A stretch of DNA of 64,000 nucleotides from GCA-002282575 sp964519885. Its GTDB lineage: Bacteria; Pseudomonadota; Gammaproteobacteria; Thiomicrospirales; Thiomicrospiraceae. Under the pieces are notes generated by a model. The model was not told the DNA's origin. It worked only from the letters and a program-made list of their open reading frames with translations, and did not search any database. The translations under genes were made by a program, and so were the position numbers. Below, in pieces: positions 1 through 9,417 of this stretch (position 1 is its first letter; each line of letters begins with the position of its first letter). The stretch spans positions 117,971-181,970 of the forward strand of contig CAZFLX010000001.1 of assembly GCA_964519885.1 (NCBI GenBank), given 5' to 3'.

Positions 1-254
1 GCGCCGAATTAGCTGCCTTTGCCATCGATGACACCTATCGTCGTGGTGGTCGGGGCGCAAAACTGCTTACCTATATCGAACGTCGTGCCAAGCAACAAGG
101 CATTCAATCGCTGTTTTTGCTCACCACACAAACCATGCACTGGTTTATTCGTCATGGCTTTGTGCAAACCGACATTTCCACCCTACCGCAAGCGCGCGCT
201 CAGTTATACAACTTCCAGCGTCGTTCAGCGGTGTTTATTAAAGCGCTGGTTTGA
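1..254 (+). CDS. argA: N-acetylglutamate synthase, C-terminal end (partial)
   Basis: Only the last 83 residues are in the window, read in the frame that starts at base 3 and stops with TGA at 252-254. They form the end of a GNAT acetyltransferase domain: the acetyl-CoA loop RRGGRGAKLL, then LLTTQTMHWF and the typical ArgA ending with LYNFQRRSAVFIKAL. ArgA makes N-acetylglutamate from glutamate and acetyl-CoA, the first step of arginine synthesis. The upstream amino-acid-kinase-like domain lies outside the window. A longer open frame at 19-360 is an out-of-frame shadow. The identification rests on recalled similarity of the C-terminus. Confidence 0.85.
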   Translation, partial: AELAAFAIDDTYRRGGRGAKLLTYIERRAKQQGIQSLFLLTTQTMHWFIRHGFVQTDISTLPQARAQLYNFQRRSAVFIKALV

Positions 255-340
255 CATTTCGGTGAGTCTTGTCTCTAACAGGACTGTCACGGAACAAAAT
301 ACGTTCAAAAAACCAGCAAGCGAACACAAGTTACGGACAC

Positions 341-370
341 AAAAAAACCACTCGCAATGAGTGGTTTTTT
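341..370. terminator. Bidirectional intrinsic terminator
   Basis: A-run, stem ACCACTC with loop GCAAT and GAGTGGT, then a T-run. It lies between the convergent argA and the metallo-hydrolase gene and is suited to stop transcription from both sides. Confidence 0.85.
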
Positions 371-389
371 GTGCTTATAGCCGATTGAA

Positions 390-1406
390 TTAGAAGTTAT
401 TCGCTTCAGCTTCGGTGTAAGCTAAGGCGATGTAACGACCAATAACGCCATCGAAGCCTTTCCAATCACGATATTGTTTCAGCTTAGGTAACACCTTATC
501 TTTCATCTCACTGGCGCTAACACCTTGTTTTTGAAATTCGACCACTGAGCCATACAGAGTTTCTAAAAACTCTAGGTAAATATCGGCTTGTTTAGGACCA
601 AACTTATAGTGACCTTGCACATAGTTAGTGGCTTGCGTGTCGGCTTTCATTTTTTTGATGCCTTCAATCGAACCAACATAGGTACCATCATCCATGTGAG
701 CGACACGACCTGTCATCACCATATCGCCAGCATAAACGGTTTTATCTGCCGTCACTTCTAAACAAATGTCTGAATCGGTGTGGCACTTGCCGTAGTAGTG
801 AACACGTAATAGGGTATCTCCCATATCGAAGACTTCACCACCTTTCAACACCTGATTCGGCGCTGTAATCACCGTTCCTGCCGTGGCGTTATTGGTGGCA
901 CGCGCTTGCATGTTGACCCAAAACTCACCCACACCTTCTTTCATCGCTTTATGCATATTTTCGTGAGCATAAATTTCGACGTTCGGCCATTCTTGAACAA
1001 AAGCGTGATTACCTAACCAATGGTCACCATGCATGTGCGAGTTAAAGACTTTCACCACCGGCTTATCGGTCATTTTTTTGATTTGACGAATCAACATTTC
1101 ACCAATTTGTACCGAGCCACCCGAATCATAAACGACCACGCCTTTTTGCGTGATGATAAACCCCATGTTCGAGAACATCCCTTGGTTTTCTGGGGTGGGT
1201 TCTGGATCTTTAGCAATGATAACGTGACAACGTGCCGATACCTTACTGGGCTTCACATCGGGCACACGAGGCCCTTTAACCACCATGTCATCGGCTGCAT
1301 AAACTGGTTTTAGCACCGAAAACCCTGACATACCCGCCGAAACAGCCAATGCACCCTTAAGCAGTTGACGGCGTTGCAATCCCAACACTGAATCTGTGTT
1401 ACCCAT
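390..1406 (-). CDS. Tat-exported metallo-beta-lactamase-fold hydrolase
   Basis: 338 residues. The N-terminus has a twin-arginine signal (QRRQLLKGAL, residues 11-20) followed by a hydrophobic stretch ending near VYA (37), so the protein is exported folded to the periplasm. The metal-binding motif HMHGDH is at 124-129, and further histidines (HTDSD, GHYKFG) complete a typical dinuclear zinc site. Proteins of this group include SoxH and the quinoprotein-relay zinc hydrolases found beside sulfur or methylotrophy genes; their substrates are mostly unknown. A good Shine-Dalgarno (AAGAGGA) precedes the ATG. No partner gene is on the same strand nearby, so the substrate cannot be inferred. Confidence 0.75.
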   Translation of the reverse strand: MGNTDSVLGLQRRQLLKGALAVSAGMSGFSVLKPVYAADDMVVKGPRVPDVKPSKVSARCHVIIAKDPEPTPENQGMFSNMGFIITQKGVVVYDSGGSVQIGEMLIRQIKKMTDKPVVKVFNSHMHGDHWLGNHAFVQEWPNVEIYAHENMHKAMKEGVGEFWVNMQARATNNATAGTVITAPNQVLKGGEVFDMGDTLLRVHYYGKCHTDSDICLEVTADKTVYAGDMVMTGRVAHMDDGTYVGSIEGIKKMKADTQATNYVQGHYKFGPKQADIYLEFLETLYGSVVEFQKQGVSASEMKDKVLPKLKQYRDWKGFDGVIGRYIALAYTEAEANNF

Positions 1407-1496
1407 TTTCTTTTCCTCTTATTTGCTAATGCAAGTCGCGCGTGGCACGCATTTTTCTTTCAGCGTATAATGTAGCCTAGCTGAGTAATTTAGACA

Positions 1497-1928
1497 ATGG
1501 ATAATCCTGTGAATACCCCACCAAAAGACGATATTCAAACAACCATTGATCAATTGGTTGCCCGTTTTGCTTTTTTTAACGACTGGAAAGACCGTTACCA
1601 GTATCTCATCGATTTAGGCAAAAAGCTCCCGGCTTTCGATGAAGCTTGGCAAACCGAAGCCAATCAAATTCATGGCTGTCAGTCTCAAGTGTGGTTGAAA
1701 ATTGACTGCGAAGGCGACCGCTATTACATGCAAGCTAAAAGCGAAGCGACGATTGTTGCTGGCATGATTGCGCTGCTGTTGTGGGTGTATAACGGACGTA
1801 CTAAAGAAGAAATTCTCACCACGCCATTGGACTTCTTAGGCAAAATTGGTTTGATGCAACACCTGTCACCCAGTCGAGCCAATGGCTTGTATAACATGAT
1901 TAAACATTTACACAGTCATCTTAACTAA
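1497..1928 (+). CDS. sufE: Cysteine desulfuration protein SufE
   Basis: 143 residues, the usual SufE length. SufE accepts persulfide sulfur from a cysteine desulfurase (SufS/CsdA) and hands it to the Fe-S cluster scaffold. The acceptor cysteine is visible as Cys61 in the conserved NQIHGCQSQVW motif, and the C-terminal LTPSR-like segment (LSPSRANGL) is also present. It stands alone between the metallo-hydrolase and the LysR gene without sufBCDS next to it, as is common for sufE/csdE copies. The chosen ATG is the first in the frame. Confidence 0.88.
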   Translation: MDNPVNTPPKDDIQTTIDQLVARFAFFNDWKDRYQYLIDLGKKLPAFDEAWQTEANQIHGCQSQVWLKIDCEGDRYYMQAKSEATIVAGMIALLLWVYNGRTKEEILTTPLDFLGKIGLMQHLSPSRANGLYNMIKHLHSHLN

Positions 1929-1943
1929 GCCGCTATTGCCAGC

Positions 1944-2933
1944 TTAGTCTTCTTTCGCCACCTGCTCTTGCTCGCGACGAACCCTTGCCAGCAAGGGTTT
2001 AATGGTGGCATCTAACGCCATCGCTTGGAAGCGCAGGGTTTCGACAAAACGCGCTGCCGACAAAGACAAGGCTTTGCCTTTAGGCCAAACCAAATACCAA
2101 TAACGTTCGACAGGGAAACCGCGAATCGGCAAAATACGCAACTCTCGACGCTTCAATTCTTCCCTAACGGTATGCATAGAAACCACAGAAATACCGAGTC
2201 CAGACAAGACTCCCATCCGAATGGCTTCGTTAGAGCCTAACACCATACGCACATTCGGCACATAACCCATATCGTGGAATACTTGTTCTATTTGCGCCCG
2301 AATACCCGAACCCGATTCGCGCATTAAAAAGGGCACACCGGCTAAGTCATCGATCGTTAGCAAGCGCCCATCGGGTAAATCAAAATCGCGTTTGGCAATA
2401 AATACCAAAGGGTTAATCGCTAAACGTTCCGACATCACCGGAATAGATTCCGAAGGCTGTCCGAGAATATAAATATCGTCTTGGTTATTCGCCAAACGTT
2501 CGAGCAAATGCTCACGATTGACCACTTCTAACATAATGGTAATGTTCGGATATTGCTCTAAAAACGACTGCATCACCTGAGGTAAAAAATACTGTGCCGT
2601 TGAAATCACCGCAATACGCACCCTACCACCTTCTAGCCCTTTAAGGTCATTAATGCGTTCTTCCAAGTGTTCAAATGCGGTTAACACTTCTCGACACACG
2701 GCAGCCAACTCGTGACCCGCGTCGGTTAGATAAACCTCTTTACCGACTTGTTCAGTCAAGGGCAAACCCACCGCTTCGACCAATTTTTTTACCTGCATCG
2801 AAATGGTGGGTTGAGTAAGGTGCATTTCTTCCGCAACACGGGTGAAACTATTCAGCCTTGCTAAGGCTTCAAATACCTGTAATTGACGGAGTGTCGCGGC
2901 GCGCGTAATGCGCCCCAGTATGGGTTTATGCAT
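1944..2933 (-). CDS. LysR-family transcriptional regulator, CbbR-like
   Basis: 329 residues. The N-terminal winged helix-turn-helix (about residues 14-73) contains the recognition motif SFTRVAEEMHLTQPTISMQV; the rest is a periplasmic-binding-like effector domain. The whole chain resembles CbbR/CmpR regulators of Calvin-cycle or carbon-concentrating genes (for example NNQDDIYILGQP and GSNEAIRMGV segments). No cbb genes are in the window, so the target operon is not shown. Stop is 15 bases from the convergent sufE stop. The assignment to LysR is secure, CbbR-like is likely. Confidence 0.75.
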   Translation of the reverse strand: MHKPILGRITRAATLRQLQVFEALARLNSFTRVAEEMHLTQPTISMQVKKLVEAVGLPLTEQVGKEVYLTDAGHELAAVCREVLTAFEHLEERINDLKGLEGGRVRIAVISTAQYFLPQVMQSFLEQYPNITIMLEVVNREHLLERLANNQDDIYILGQPSESIPVMSERLAINPLVFIAKRDFDLPDGRLLTIDDLAGVPFLMRESGSGIRAQIEQVFHDMGYVPNVRMVLGSNEAIRMGVLSGLGISVVSMHTVREELKRRELRILPIRGFPVERYWYLVWPKGKALSLSAARFVETLRFQAMALDATIKPLLARVRREQEQVAKED

Positions 2934-2951
2934 AGCTGCTCGTGAATGTGA

Positions 2952-4460
2952 TTAATCGTTTAAGGCTTGTTTAAGCTGTTCAATGACCGTGGATAATACC
3001 GTTAATCGAGCTGTGTACTTATCTTCCGCCGACACCAGTGTCCAAGGTGCTACTTCGGTTCCGGTACGAAATAACATATCGTTAACGGCACTTTCATAGT
3101 CAGACCATTTTTCTCGATTACGCCAATCTTCTTCGGTAATTTTATGCTGTTTGTAGGGTGTCGATTCACGCTCTTTGAAACGTTGCAACTGCATTTCAGG
3201 GCTAATATGCAACCAAAACTTAATTAAAATAACACCCGACTCGACTAACTCAGATTCAAAATTATTGATTTCATGATAGGCGCGAGACCAAACGGCTTCA
3301 TCGGCAAAGCCTTCCACACGTTCGACCAGAACACGACCATACCAGGAGCGGTCGTACATCATCACCCGACCGGCTCTGGGTAATTCATGCCAAAAACGCC
3401 ACAAATAAGGATAACCACGCTCTTGCTCAGTCGGTGCGCCATAGGAGACGGCGCGATAGAGTCGCGCATCTAAAGATGACGTCAGACGACGAATCGCCCC
3501 ACCCTTGCCGGCCGCATCCCACCCTTCAAACACAATTACCGTCGATTTTTTTGCACGCCAAGCTTTCCACGCCAACGCAGAAAGTGTTTCTCGCATGGAT
3601 TGAAAGGCTTTTTTATATTCGGATTTATCCATTTTTAGCGATAAATCAACGCTATCTAACACCGAGCGTTGCGCTGAGGGCGCATTAGGTAAACTGGGAG
3701 CGCCACCACCTTTAATAAAATCGCTTTCGGCTTCTCTCGACCACCTAAGATGTGCTTGTTGAGCTGTTAACAAAGCATTAGCAATGGTTTTGCCCACTGT
3801 CATATCTCGATAATAAGCATCGGTTGCTTCAACCAGATACCAAGGCGCTACTGCCGAATCGGTTAATCGCATCACATGCTCGGCAATGCGTAAAAACGCT
3901 TGTCGAGACTTTAAGGCACGCTTACCACCAGCATTACCCCAACGATCATCGGGGGTGTCATCTTCCTGCGATAAACGCTCGCGCTGCACCTTCTCGGGCA
4001 AATACAACCAAAACTTAACAATGGTTATCCCTTCGAGCGCCAGCATTTGCTCAAGATTACGGCGTTTTTCAAGACCTAAATCCAGTTCAGCTTCACTGAC
4101 TTTACCGTGAATGGCATCGGTCAATAAGTCTCGGTACCAACCACCCAAATGAATAGCCAGACTGCCTTTTTGCGGTAAAGAGCGCCAAAATCGCCAGAAA
4201 AAGGGACGCTCTTTTTCCTCATCAGACGGATCCCAAAAGGTATGGGTTTTCAGCCCCCTGGGATCTAACCAAGCATACAAACGATTAAGCAGTTCTGCTC
4301 GTCCCGAACCATCCAAGCCTTCAATAATCACAAGCACCGCTTGCTGTTTTTCACGCATCAAGCTCAGTTGACCTTGCAGTAAGCTTGCACGCAGTTCAGG
4401 CAGTTCTGCCTCGAAATCGGCCTTACTTAACCATCTTCCTAACTCTGCTGCTTGAAACAA
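2952..4460 (-). CDS. pap: Polyphosphate:AMP phosphotransferase (tandem PPK2 domains)
   Basis: 502 residues with two PPK2-type domains. The C-terminal one (about 275-500) has an intact P-loop, EGWDAAGKGGAIRR, a lid region with YDRSWYGRVLVERVEGF, and is expected to be catalytic. The N-terminal one (about 20-240) has the altered loop EGLDGSGRAELLNRL and lacks the GK-GG signature, as in other long Pap proteins. The enzyme moves phosphate from polyphosphate to AMP to make ADP. The gene lies just upstream, in transcription order, of the LysR gene (18-base gap), so they may be cotranscribed. Cytoplasmic; no signal peptide. Confidence 0.85.
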   Translation of the reverse strand: MFQAAELGRWLSKADFEAELPELRASLLQGQLSLMREKQQAVLVIIEGLDGSGRAELLNRLYAWLDPRGLKTHTFWDPSDEEKERPFFWRFWRSLPQKGSLAIHLGGWYRDLLTDAIHGKVSEAELDLGLEKRRNLEQMLALEGITIVKFWLYLPEKVQRERLSQEDDTPDDRWGNAGGKRALKSRQAFLRIAEHVMRLTDSAVAPWYLVEATDAYYRDMTVGKTIANALLTAQQAHLRWSREAESDFIKGGGAPSLPNAPSAQRSVLDSVDLSLKMDKSEYKKAFQSMRETLSALAWKAWRAKKSTVIVFEGWDAAGKGGAIRRLTSSLDARLYRAVSYGAPTEQERGYPYLWRFWHELPRAGRVMMYDRSWYGRVLVERVEGFADEAVWSRAYHEINNFESELVESGVILIKFWLHISPEMQLQRFKERESTPYKQHKITEEDWRNREKWSDYESAVNDMLFRTGTEVAPWTLVSAEDKYTARLTVLSTVIEQLKQALND

Positions 4461-4515
4461 TCATTACTTCCTTGGACAATCGATCTGCCGAATAAAATCC
4501 GTTATACCTGACCCA

Positions 4516-5001
4516 TTACTGGATTTTAAGGTAAGCCGCACCCTGCATTTGTAAATCGGCAATGGTGGCAACGCCCGAAGGGGTTAAGCCGACGGTTGAA
4601 TAAACTTTGGCTTTATCTAAAGCAATTTCATCACGCGTTTTGTCGCACAATAAGGCTTTCACTCCACGCACTTTTACCAGCGTTTCCAGGCGACCTTTTA
4701 ATTCAGCACGACGTTTGTCTAGGTCGGCATTGGTGGCGTAAGGTGTGCCTTTTAGCGCATCATCGGTAACAAAACGAATACCATGTCCGACAAACACCAA
4801 AGTAACTTCATAGTCACGCAGTTCGTTTTCATAAGCGGTGAGTATGTTTGAAATAGAGGTTAAGGTAGCTGAATAGCGTGTCACATCATTAAAATCGACG
4901 TGATAAACCACCTTGGCGGGCGCTGCTAGGGCTGAGGTCGTCAGGACGGTCATCAGTGACAAAACCAGTACTTGCATCCAACGTTTAACAGATGTAAACA
5001 T
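4516..5001 (-). CDS. Periplasmic DsrE/DsrF-like family protein
   Basis: 161 residues from the ATG at 5001, chosen because GGAG lies 8 bases upstream and a clean signal peptide (residues 1-27, ending in ALA) starts there; a longer frame to 5067 exists but would bury the signal. The mature part has the DsrE-like fold pattern: KVVYHVDFND at the first strand, EVTLVFVGHGIRF in the middle, and a cysteine in VKALLCDKT. DsrE-family proteins act in sulfur transfer or thiol chemistry, often in sulfur oxidisers. Exact function unknown. It follows the ParA-type gene on the same strand. Confidence 0.65.
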   Translation of the reverse strand: MFTSVKRWMQVLVLSLMTVLTTSALAAPAKVVYHVDFNDVTRYSATLTSISNILTAYENELRDYEVTLVFVGHGIRFVTDDALKGTPYATNADLDKRRAELKGRLETLVKVRGVKALLCDKTRDEIALDKAKVYSTVGLTPSGVATIADLQMQGAAYLKIQ

Positions 5002-5073
5002 AACCAATACTCCATTTAATGAATTGTATAAGCATTGTAACCCATGCCCCGACGGCTGCGTCATCAAATTACC

Positions 5074-6213
5074 TTATGATGCCGATGATGACTGTAAAAA
5101 ACCCTCCAGCACATCCGCCAACTGCAAAAAGTCGCTACGTGGATAACTTCGCCCACCAGATAATTTGAAAGCTAACTGGGGTGCACTGCCTTCAATAATA
5201 TGAAATCCCCAATACAGCAATGCATGACTGTAACGAATTTTAGCCTCATCAGGGTGAATAATGGTGGCTAATCGGTCCTGTTGTAGATAAGGTTGCAATG
5301 CCGCTTGCAGATAAGCTAACAGCACTTCGTTACGTTTTTGAAATTCCTTACTGGCATCATACTGGTTAATCACCGCTAACAAGCGTGCTTTATCGTTCAG
5401 GCTGCGTAAATGCGTAAAGGTGCGTTGAATGACATCACCATGCTTAGAAATACCCAAAGGATTGAGACTGGTCGGCATTAAACACACATCTAAGCGTTTC
5501 ATTAACTTAGCAGGGTTTTCGGATAACACGGGAGAACAATCGGCAATCACAATACGCACATCAGGATATTGGCTTTCTCGCCATTGTTCGGGGGTTAATA
5601 CGCGAATCATCGCGCCAGCTTCATGTTTATTGACCGCTGGAACATGCAGTTCAGCGATGTCGCTATTACCTTCATGAGCAAAGAGTTTACGCAAATTCTG
5701 GTCTGGGTCTAAATCGAGTAATACCACCGACTGCCCCATAAGAGCAAAAGCACCCGCTAAATGCGCTGAAATGGTCGTTTTTCCCACCCCACCTTTAGCG
5801 GTAAACACGCCAACATAAGCAGGCTTGGTATTCACCTCGTCTTCGTTGCCAGCGACTTGCAGGAAAGGATAAGCCGATACCACCTTGTGCTTGTGTTCTG
5901 TCAACAACACCAATCTTTCGGGCGCATCGCGCATCACTTGAGTAATGGCTGCTTTGGTAAAACCGGTCGAAGCTGCCATGCAACCCATTAACTGACCATT
6001 TTGTTGAGCTTCAACACTTTGCATGAATTTATCAAGTTGCGCAGCGGTAACCTTGTCATCCGACTTACGATAACGCAACCAAACATCTTGACCTCGACGT
6101 GTTAAGGTTGCATTTGCCCATTTCGCATCTTGCCATTCTTCAACCAAACCGTAACCTTGTTGTTGCCAAAACTCAACAAAGCAGTGCCAGTCATTATTCG
6201 GCTTGGTTTTCAT
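5074..6213 (-). CDS. ParA/MinD-type ATPase with an N-terminal Mrr-like domain
   Basis: 379 residues. From about residue 130 it is a ParA-family ATPase: deviant Walker A AKGGVGKTT, switch segment LLDLDPDQNLRK and VIADCSP. Residues about 20-110 do not belong to ParA; the run from GQDVWLRYRK to ASTGFTKAAI resembles the core of Mrr-type (PD-(D/E)XK) domains, but the acidic and Q-x-K catalytic positions look replaced, so it is probably not a nuclease. No parB lies beside it, so a plasmid or chromosome partition role is not supported; ParA relatives also position protein complexes. Followed by the DsrE-like gene, preceded 13 bases away by uup. Confidence 0.6.
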   Translation of the reverse strand: MKTKPNNDWHCFVEFWQQQGYGLVEEWQDAKWANATLTRRGQDVWLRYRKSDDKVTAAQLDKFMQSVEAQQNGQLMGCMAASTGFTKAAITQVMRDAPERLVLLTEHKHKVVSAYPFLQVAGNEDEVNTKPAYVGVFTAKGGVGKTTISAHLAGAFALMGQSVVLLDLDPDQNLRKLFAHEGNSDIAELHVPAVNKHEAGAMIRVLTPEQWRESQYPDVRIVIADCSPVLSENPAKLMKRLDVCLMPTSLNPLGISKHGDVIQRTFTHLRSLNDKARLLAVINQYDASKEFQKRNEVLLAYLQAALQPYLQQDRLATIIHPDEAKIRYSHALLYWGFHIIEGSAPQLAFKLSGGRSYPRSDFLQLADVLEGFLQSSSAS

Positions 6214-6226
6214 GTTCTGCTTCCTT

Positions 6227-8140
6227 TTATGATTTTGCTTCTAGTTCCGCCCACAAATCCATTGCTTGTTCAATCGCCTGTTCAATTTCATGCAAACGCT
6301 GCTGAATCGGTTCTAACTTATTTTTATCGGCAAATACCGAAGCGTCCGATAGCTTCTCGCTTAAATTGGCTTGTTCTGCTTCAAGCGCGGCAATGGTTTC
6401 TGGTAGTGTATCCAATTGCTTTTGCTCTTTGTATGACAATTTAGCTTTTTTTACCGGTTGCTGAGACACACCCAAAGGCACACTGTCCACCGCTTTAACG
6501 GGTTTGAGGCTTTCTGCAGCCGCTTGAGGTTCGGGCACATACTGATGCTTAATCATCGCCCAGTCTTCGTAACCACCCGCCACTTCGACAATGCGACCAT
6601 CGCCAACAAAAGCCAGACTTTGCGTCACCACGTTATCGACAAAGCTACGGTCATGGCTAACCAGTAATACCGTGCCTTGGTAATTCTGAATCAGCTCTTC
6701 CAGTAATTCTAAGGTTTCTAAATCTAAGTCATTAGTCGGTTCATCGAGGATTAGCATATTCGCTGGTTTGGTAAAGAGTTTTGCTAAGAGCAAACGAGCG
6801 CGCTCTCCGCCCGATAAACTACCCACCTTGACGCGTGCACGATGTGGCGGAAACAAAAAGTCTTCTAAATAACCCAGAATGTGCTTTTTCTGACCGTTAA
6901 TTTCGATAAAGTCAGTACCCTCTCGCACGGCATCAATCAGCATATCCTCATCATTCAGCACCGCGCGTTGCTGATCTAGGTAAGCGACTTGCAGTTGCGT
7001 ACCCGTTTTGACGGTACCGCTATCGGGTTGAATTTCGCCCAATACCAGTTTAATGAAGGTGGTTTTACCCACGCCATTGGGACCAATCAAACCGACTTTA
7101 TCGCCACGTTGAATGAGGGTAGAGACATCTTTGAAAATGGTCCAACCGTCATAAGCTAAGTTGACGTTTTCCAACTCAGCCACCAAAGCACCTGACTTCT
7201 TGCCCGTGTCCACCGAAATTTTCGCCATTCCCTGACGTTTACGACGCTCGGCTCGTTCACGACGCAACTGTTCCAACTGACGCACCCGACCTTCATTACG
7301 GGTACGACGTGCTTTAATGCCTTGACGAATCCACACTTCTTCTTGCGCTAAATGTTTATCAAACAAGGCGTTAGTGACTTCTTCAGAGGCCAATTCTGCG
7401 GCTTTGCGTTCTTGATAGACACTAAAACTGCCCGGATAACGGCGTAACACGCCCCTATCTAACTCAAGCAATCCATTCACCGTATTATCTAAAAAACGTC
7501 GGTCATGACTAATCAAAATCACCGCACCATTAAAATTCTTCAGTGTTTGCTCTAGCACTTCGATGCCTGCCACATCCAAGTGGTTAGTCGGCTCATCTAG
7601 TAGCAACACATCTGGCTTGGCAATTAACGCTTGGGCAATCGCTAAACGCTTTTTCCAACCACCCGACAAGTCATCGACTAAAATATCGCCCGCCAAACCA
7701 AAGCTCATAATGGCTTCATCGACAGCTGCATCAACGCGCCAGCCATCGCGCAAATCGATCTGATGTTGCAGGTGTTGCATTTCTTCCATCAAGGCTTCAT
7801 TTTCATAATCTTCTGCCATGGCAGCCGACACCGCATAATAACGCTCAACCAAACCCGCGACCTCGGCGACACCTTGTGTCAGCACACTGCGGATGGTTTC
7901 GCCTTCACTGAACACACTTTCCTGCGGTACGTAAATCATGTTGACGTCTTTTTGCACCACGCGTAAACCGCTATCTAAAGGTTGCGTCCCCGCAAGCACC
8001 TTGAGCATACTTGATTTTCCAGCGCCATTGCGCCCAATAACGCCCAATCGATCGCCATTTTCGAGACTGAGATTTTCAGCATTAAGTAACGGGTTATCAC
8101 CAAAAGCAAGATGTGCTTCTTGAAGCATGAGTAAAGGCAT
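6227..8140 (-). CDS. uup: ABC-F ATPase Uup
   Basis: 637 residues with two ABC ATPase domains and no membrane segments. Walker A motifs GRNGAGKS and GPNGVGKT, signatures DLSGGWKKR and SLSGGERAR, and Walker B LLLDEPTN and LILDEPTN are all visible, with the ABC-F linker between the domains (basic, rich in R and K around TRNEGRVRQL). The C-terminal 90 residues form a coiled coil typical of Uup. ABC-F proteins of this group act on ribosomes and in DNA damage tolerance. The ATG at 8140 gives an N-terminus that matches E. coli Uup; a TTG at 8161 is less likely. Confidence 0.87.
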   Translation of the reverse strand: MPLLMLQEAHLAFGDNPLLNAENLSLENGDRLGVIGRNGAGKSSMLKVLAGTQPLDSGLRVVQKDVNMIYVPQESVFSEGETIRSVLTQGVAEVAGLVERYYAVSAAMAEDYENEALMEEMQHLQHQIDLRDGWRVDAAVDEAIMSFGLAGDILVDDLSGGWKKRLAIAQALIAKPDVLLLDEPTNHLDVAGIEVLEQTLKNFNGAVILISHDRRFLDNTVNGLLELDRGVLRRYPGSFSVYQERKAAELASEEVTNALFDKHLAQEEVWIRQGIKARRTRNEGRVRQLEQLRRERAERRKRQGMAKISVDTGKKSGALVAELENVNLAYDGWTIFKDVSTLIQRGDKVGLIGPNGVGKTTFIKLVLGEIQPDSGTVKTGTQLQVAYLDQQRAVLNDEDMLIDAVREGTDFIEINGQKKHILGYLEDFLFPPHRARVKVGSLSGGERARLLLAKLFTKPANMLILDEPTNDLDLETLELLEELIQNYQGTVLLVSHDRSFVDNVVTQSLAFVGDGRIVEVAGGYEDWAMIKHQYVPEPQAAAESLKPVKAVDSVPLGVSQQPVKKAKLSYKEQKQLDTLPETIAALEAEQANLSEKLSDASVFADKNKLEPIQQRLHEIEQAIEQAMDLWAELEAKS

Positions 8141-8359
8141 GAGCAGAATTCCGAGCGTCAACTAAACAATAATCACCCATTTTAACGGTTATCGGTGAAA
8201 CTAGGACAGCTATTTCGGATTAAAAGCCCTCACTCTTAAAACACAGCCTTTCATTTTTTCGGTAGAATAGTAAAGTTTGTCGCACAAAAGTCCATCGGTG
8301 TAAAAACACATCAAAAATTCAGGTGCATTGCGCCATAGCAGAGAAAGAAAGGATTCACT

Positions 8360-9400
8360 ATGTTCGGACGTATAAGAGGCTTATTTTCAAACGATTTATC
8401 CATCGATTTAGGAACGGCTAACACGCTGATTTACGTCAAAGGAAAAGGCATCGTATTGGATGAACCCTCGGTCGTTGCCATTCGTGATGGCGGTGCTGGC
8501 AATCGTCAAATTGTGGCTGTAGGCAGTGACGCCAAACGCATGTTAGGGCGTACACCAGGCAATATTTCTGCCATTCGTCCGATGAAAGATGGCGTGATCG
8601 CTGACTTTATGGTCACAGAAAAAATGTTGCAGCATTTCATTCGTAAAATTCACTCAACCCGTTTTTTACGCCCCAGTCCACGTGTATTGGTGTGCGTGCC
8701 TTGCGGCTCCACCCAAGTCGAGCGTCGCGCCATTCGTGAATCGGCTGCTGGTGCAGGCGCACGTGAAGTTTACCTCATCGAAGAGCCGATGGCGGCAGCT
8801 ATTGGTGCCGGCATGCCGGTTTCCGAAGCCTCTGGTTCAATGGTGGTGGATATTGGTGGTGGTACCACTGAAGTGGCTACCCTGTCTTTGAATGGTATCG
8901 TCTATTCGGATTCCGTTAAAGTGGGTGGTGACAAGTTCGATGAAGCCATTATTGCCTACGTTCGTAAAACCTACGGCATGCTCATTGGTGAAGCCACTGC
9001 CGAACGCATCAAGGTTGAAATCGGTACGGCTTATCCTGAAGCAGAACCAAGAGAAGTTCAGGTGCGTGGTCGCAACCTCGCGGAAGGTGTGCCACGTAGC
9101 TTTGTCATCAACTCAAGCGAAACCCTAGAAGCCTTACAACAACCCCTACTACAAATTGTCAGCGCTGTGCGCACCGCACTAGAACACACCCCACCCGAAT
9201 TGGGTGCGGACATTTCGGAACGCGGCATTGTGCTAACCGGTGGTGGTGCTTTGCTACGCAATTTAGATCGCTTGATTGCCGAAGAAACCGGCATCCCTTG
9301 CGTAGTGGCTGATGAGCCCCTTACCTGCGTTGCTCGCGGCGGTGGTCGCGCCCTAGAGCTGATGGATGAACATGGCATGGAACTCTTTACCCACGAATAA
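8360..9400 (+). CDS. mreB: Rod-shape actin homologue MreB
   Basis: 346 residues, full length. Actin-like phosphate and nucleotide motifs are seen: DLGTANTLIY near the start, VVDIGGGTTEVA in the middle and LTGGGALLRNLD near the end. MreB filaments at the inner membrane guide the cell-wall elongation machine. First gene of an ordered mreB-mreC-mreD-mrdA-rodA-dacA row. AAGGA precedes the ATG by 8 bases. The 200 bases upstream, shared with divergent uup, probably hold both promoters. Confidence 0.97.
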   Translation: MFGRIRGLFSNDLSIDLGTANTLIYVKGKGIVLDEPSVVAIRDGGAGNRQIVAVGSDAKRMLGRTPGNISAIRPMKDGVIADFMVTEKMLQHFIRKIHSTRFLRPSPRVLVCVPCGSTQVERRAIRESAAGAGAREVYLIEEPMAAAIGAGMPVSEASGSMVVDIGGGTTEVATLSLNGIVYSDSVKVGGDKFDEAIIAYVRKTYGMLIGEATAERIKVEIGTAYPEAEPREVQVRGRNLAEGVPRSFVINSSETLEALQQPLLQIVSAVRTALEHTPPELGADISERGIVLTGGGALLRNLDRLIAEETGIPCVVADEPLTCVARGGGRALELMDEHGMELFTHE

Positions 9401-9417
9401 TTAGGGTAATACCAACT

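Noticed and set aside
19..360. Plus-strand ORF of 113 codons
   Set aside because: It is an out-of-frame shadow of the argA end; the true frame starts at base 3 and matches the GNAT domain.
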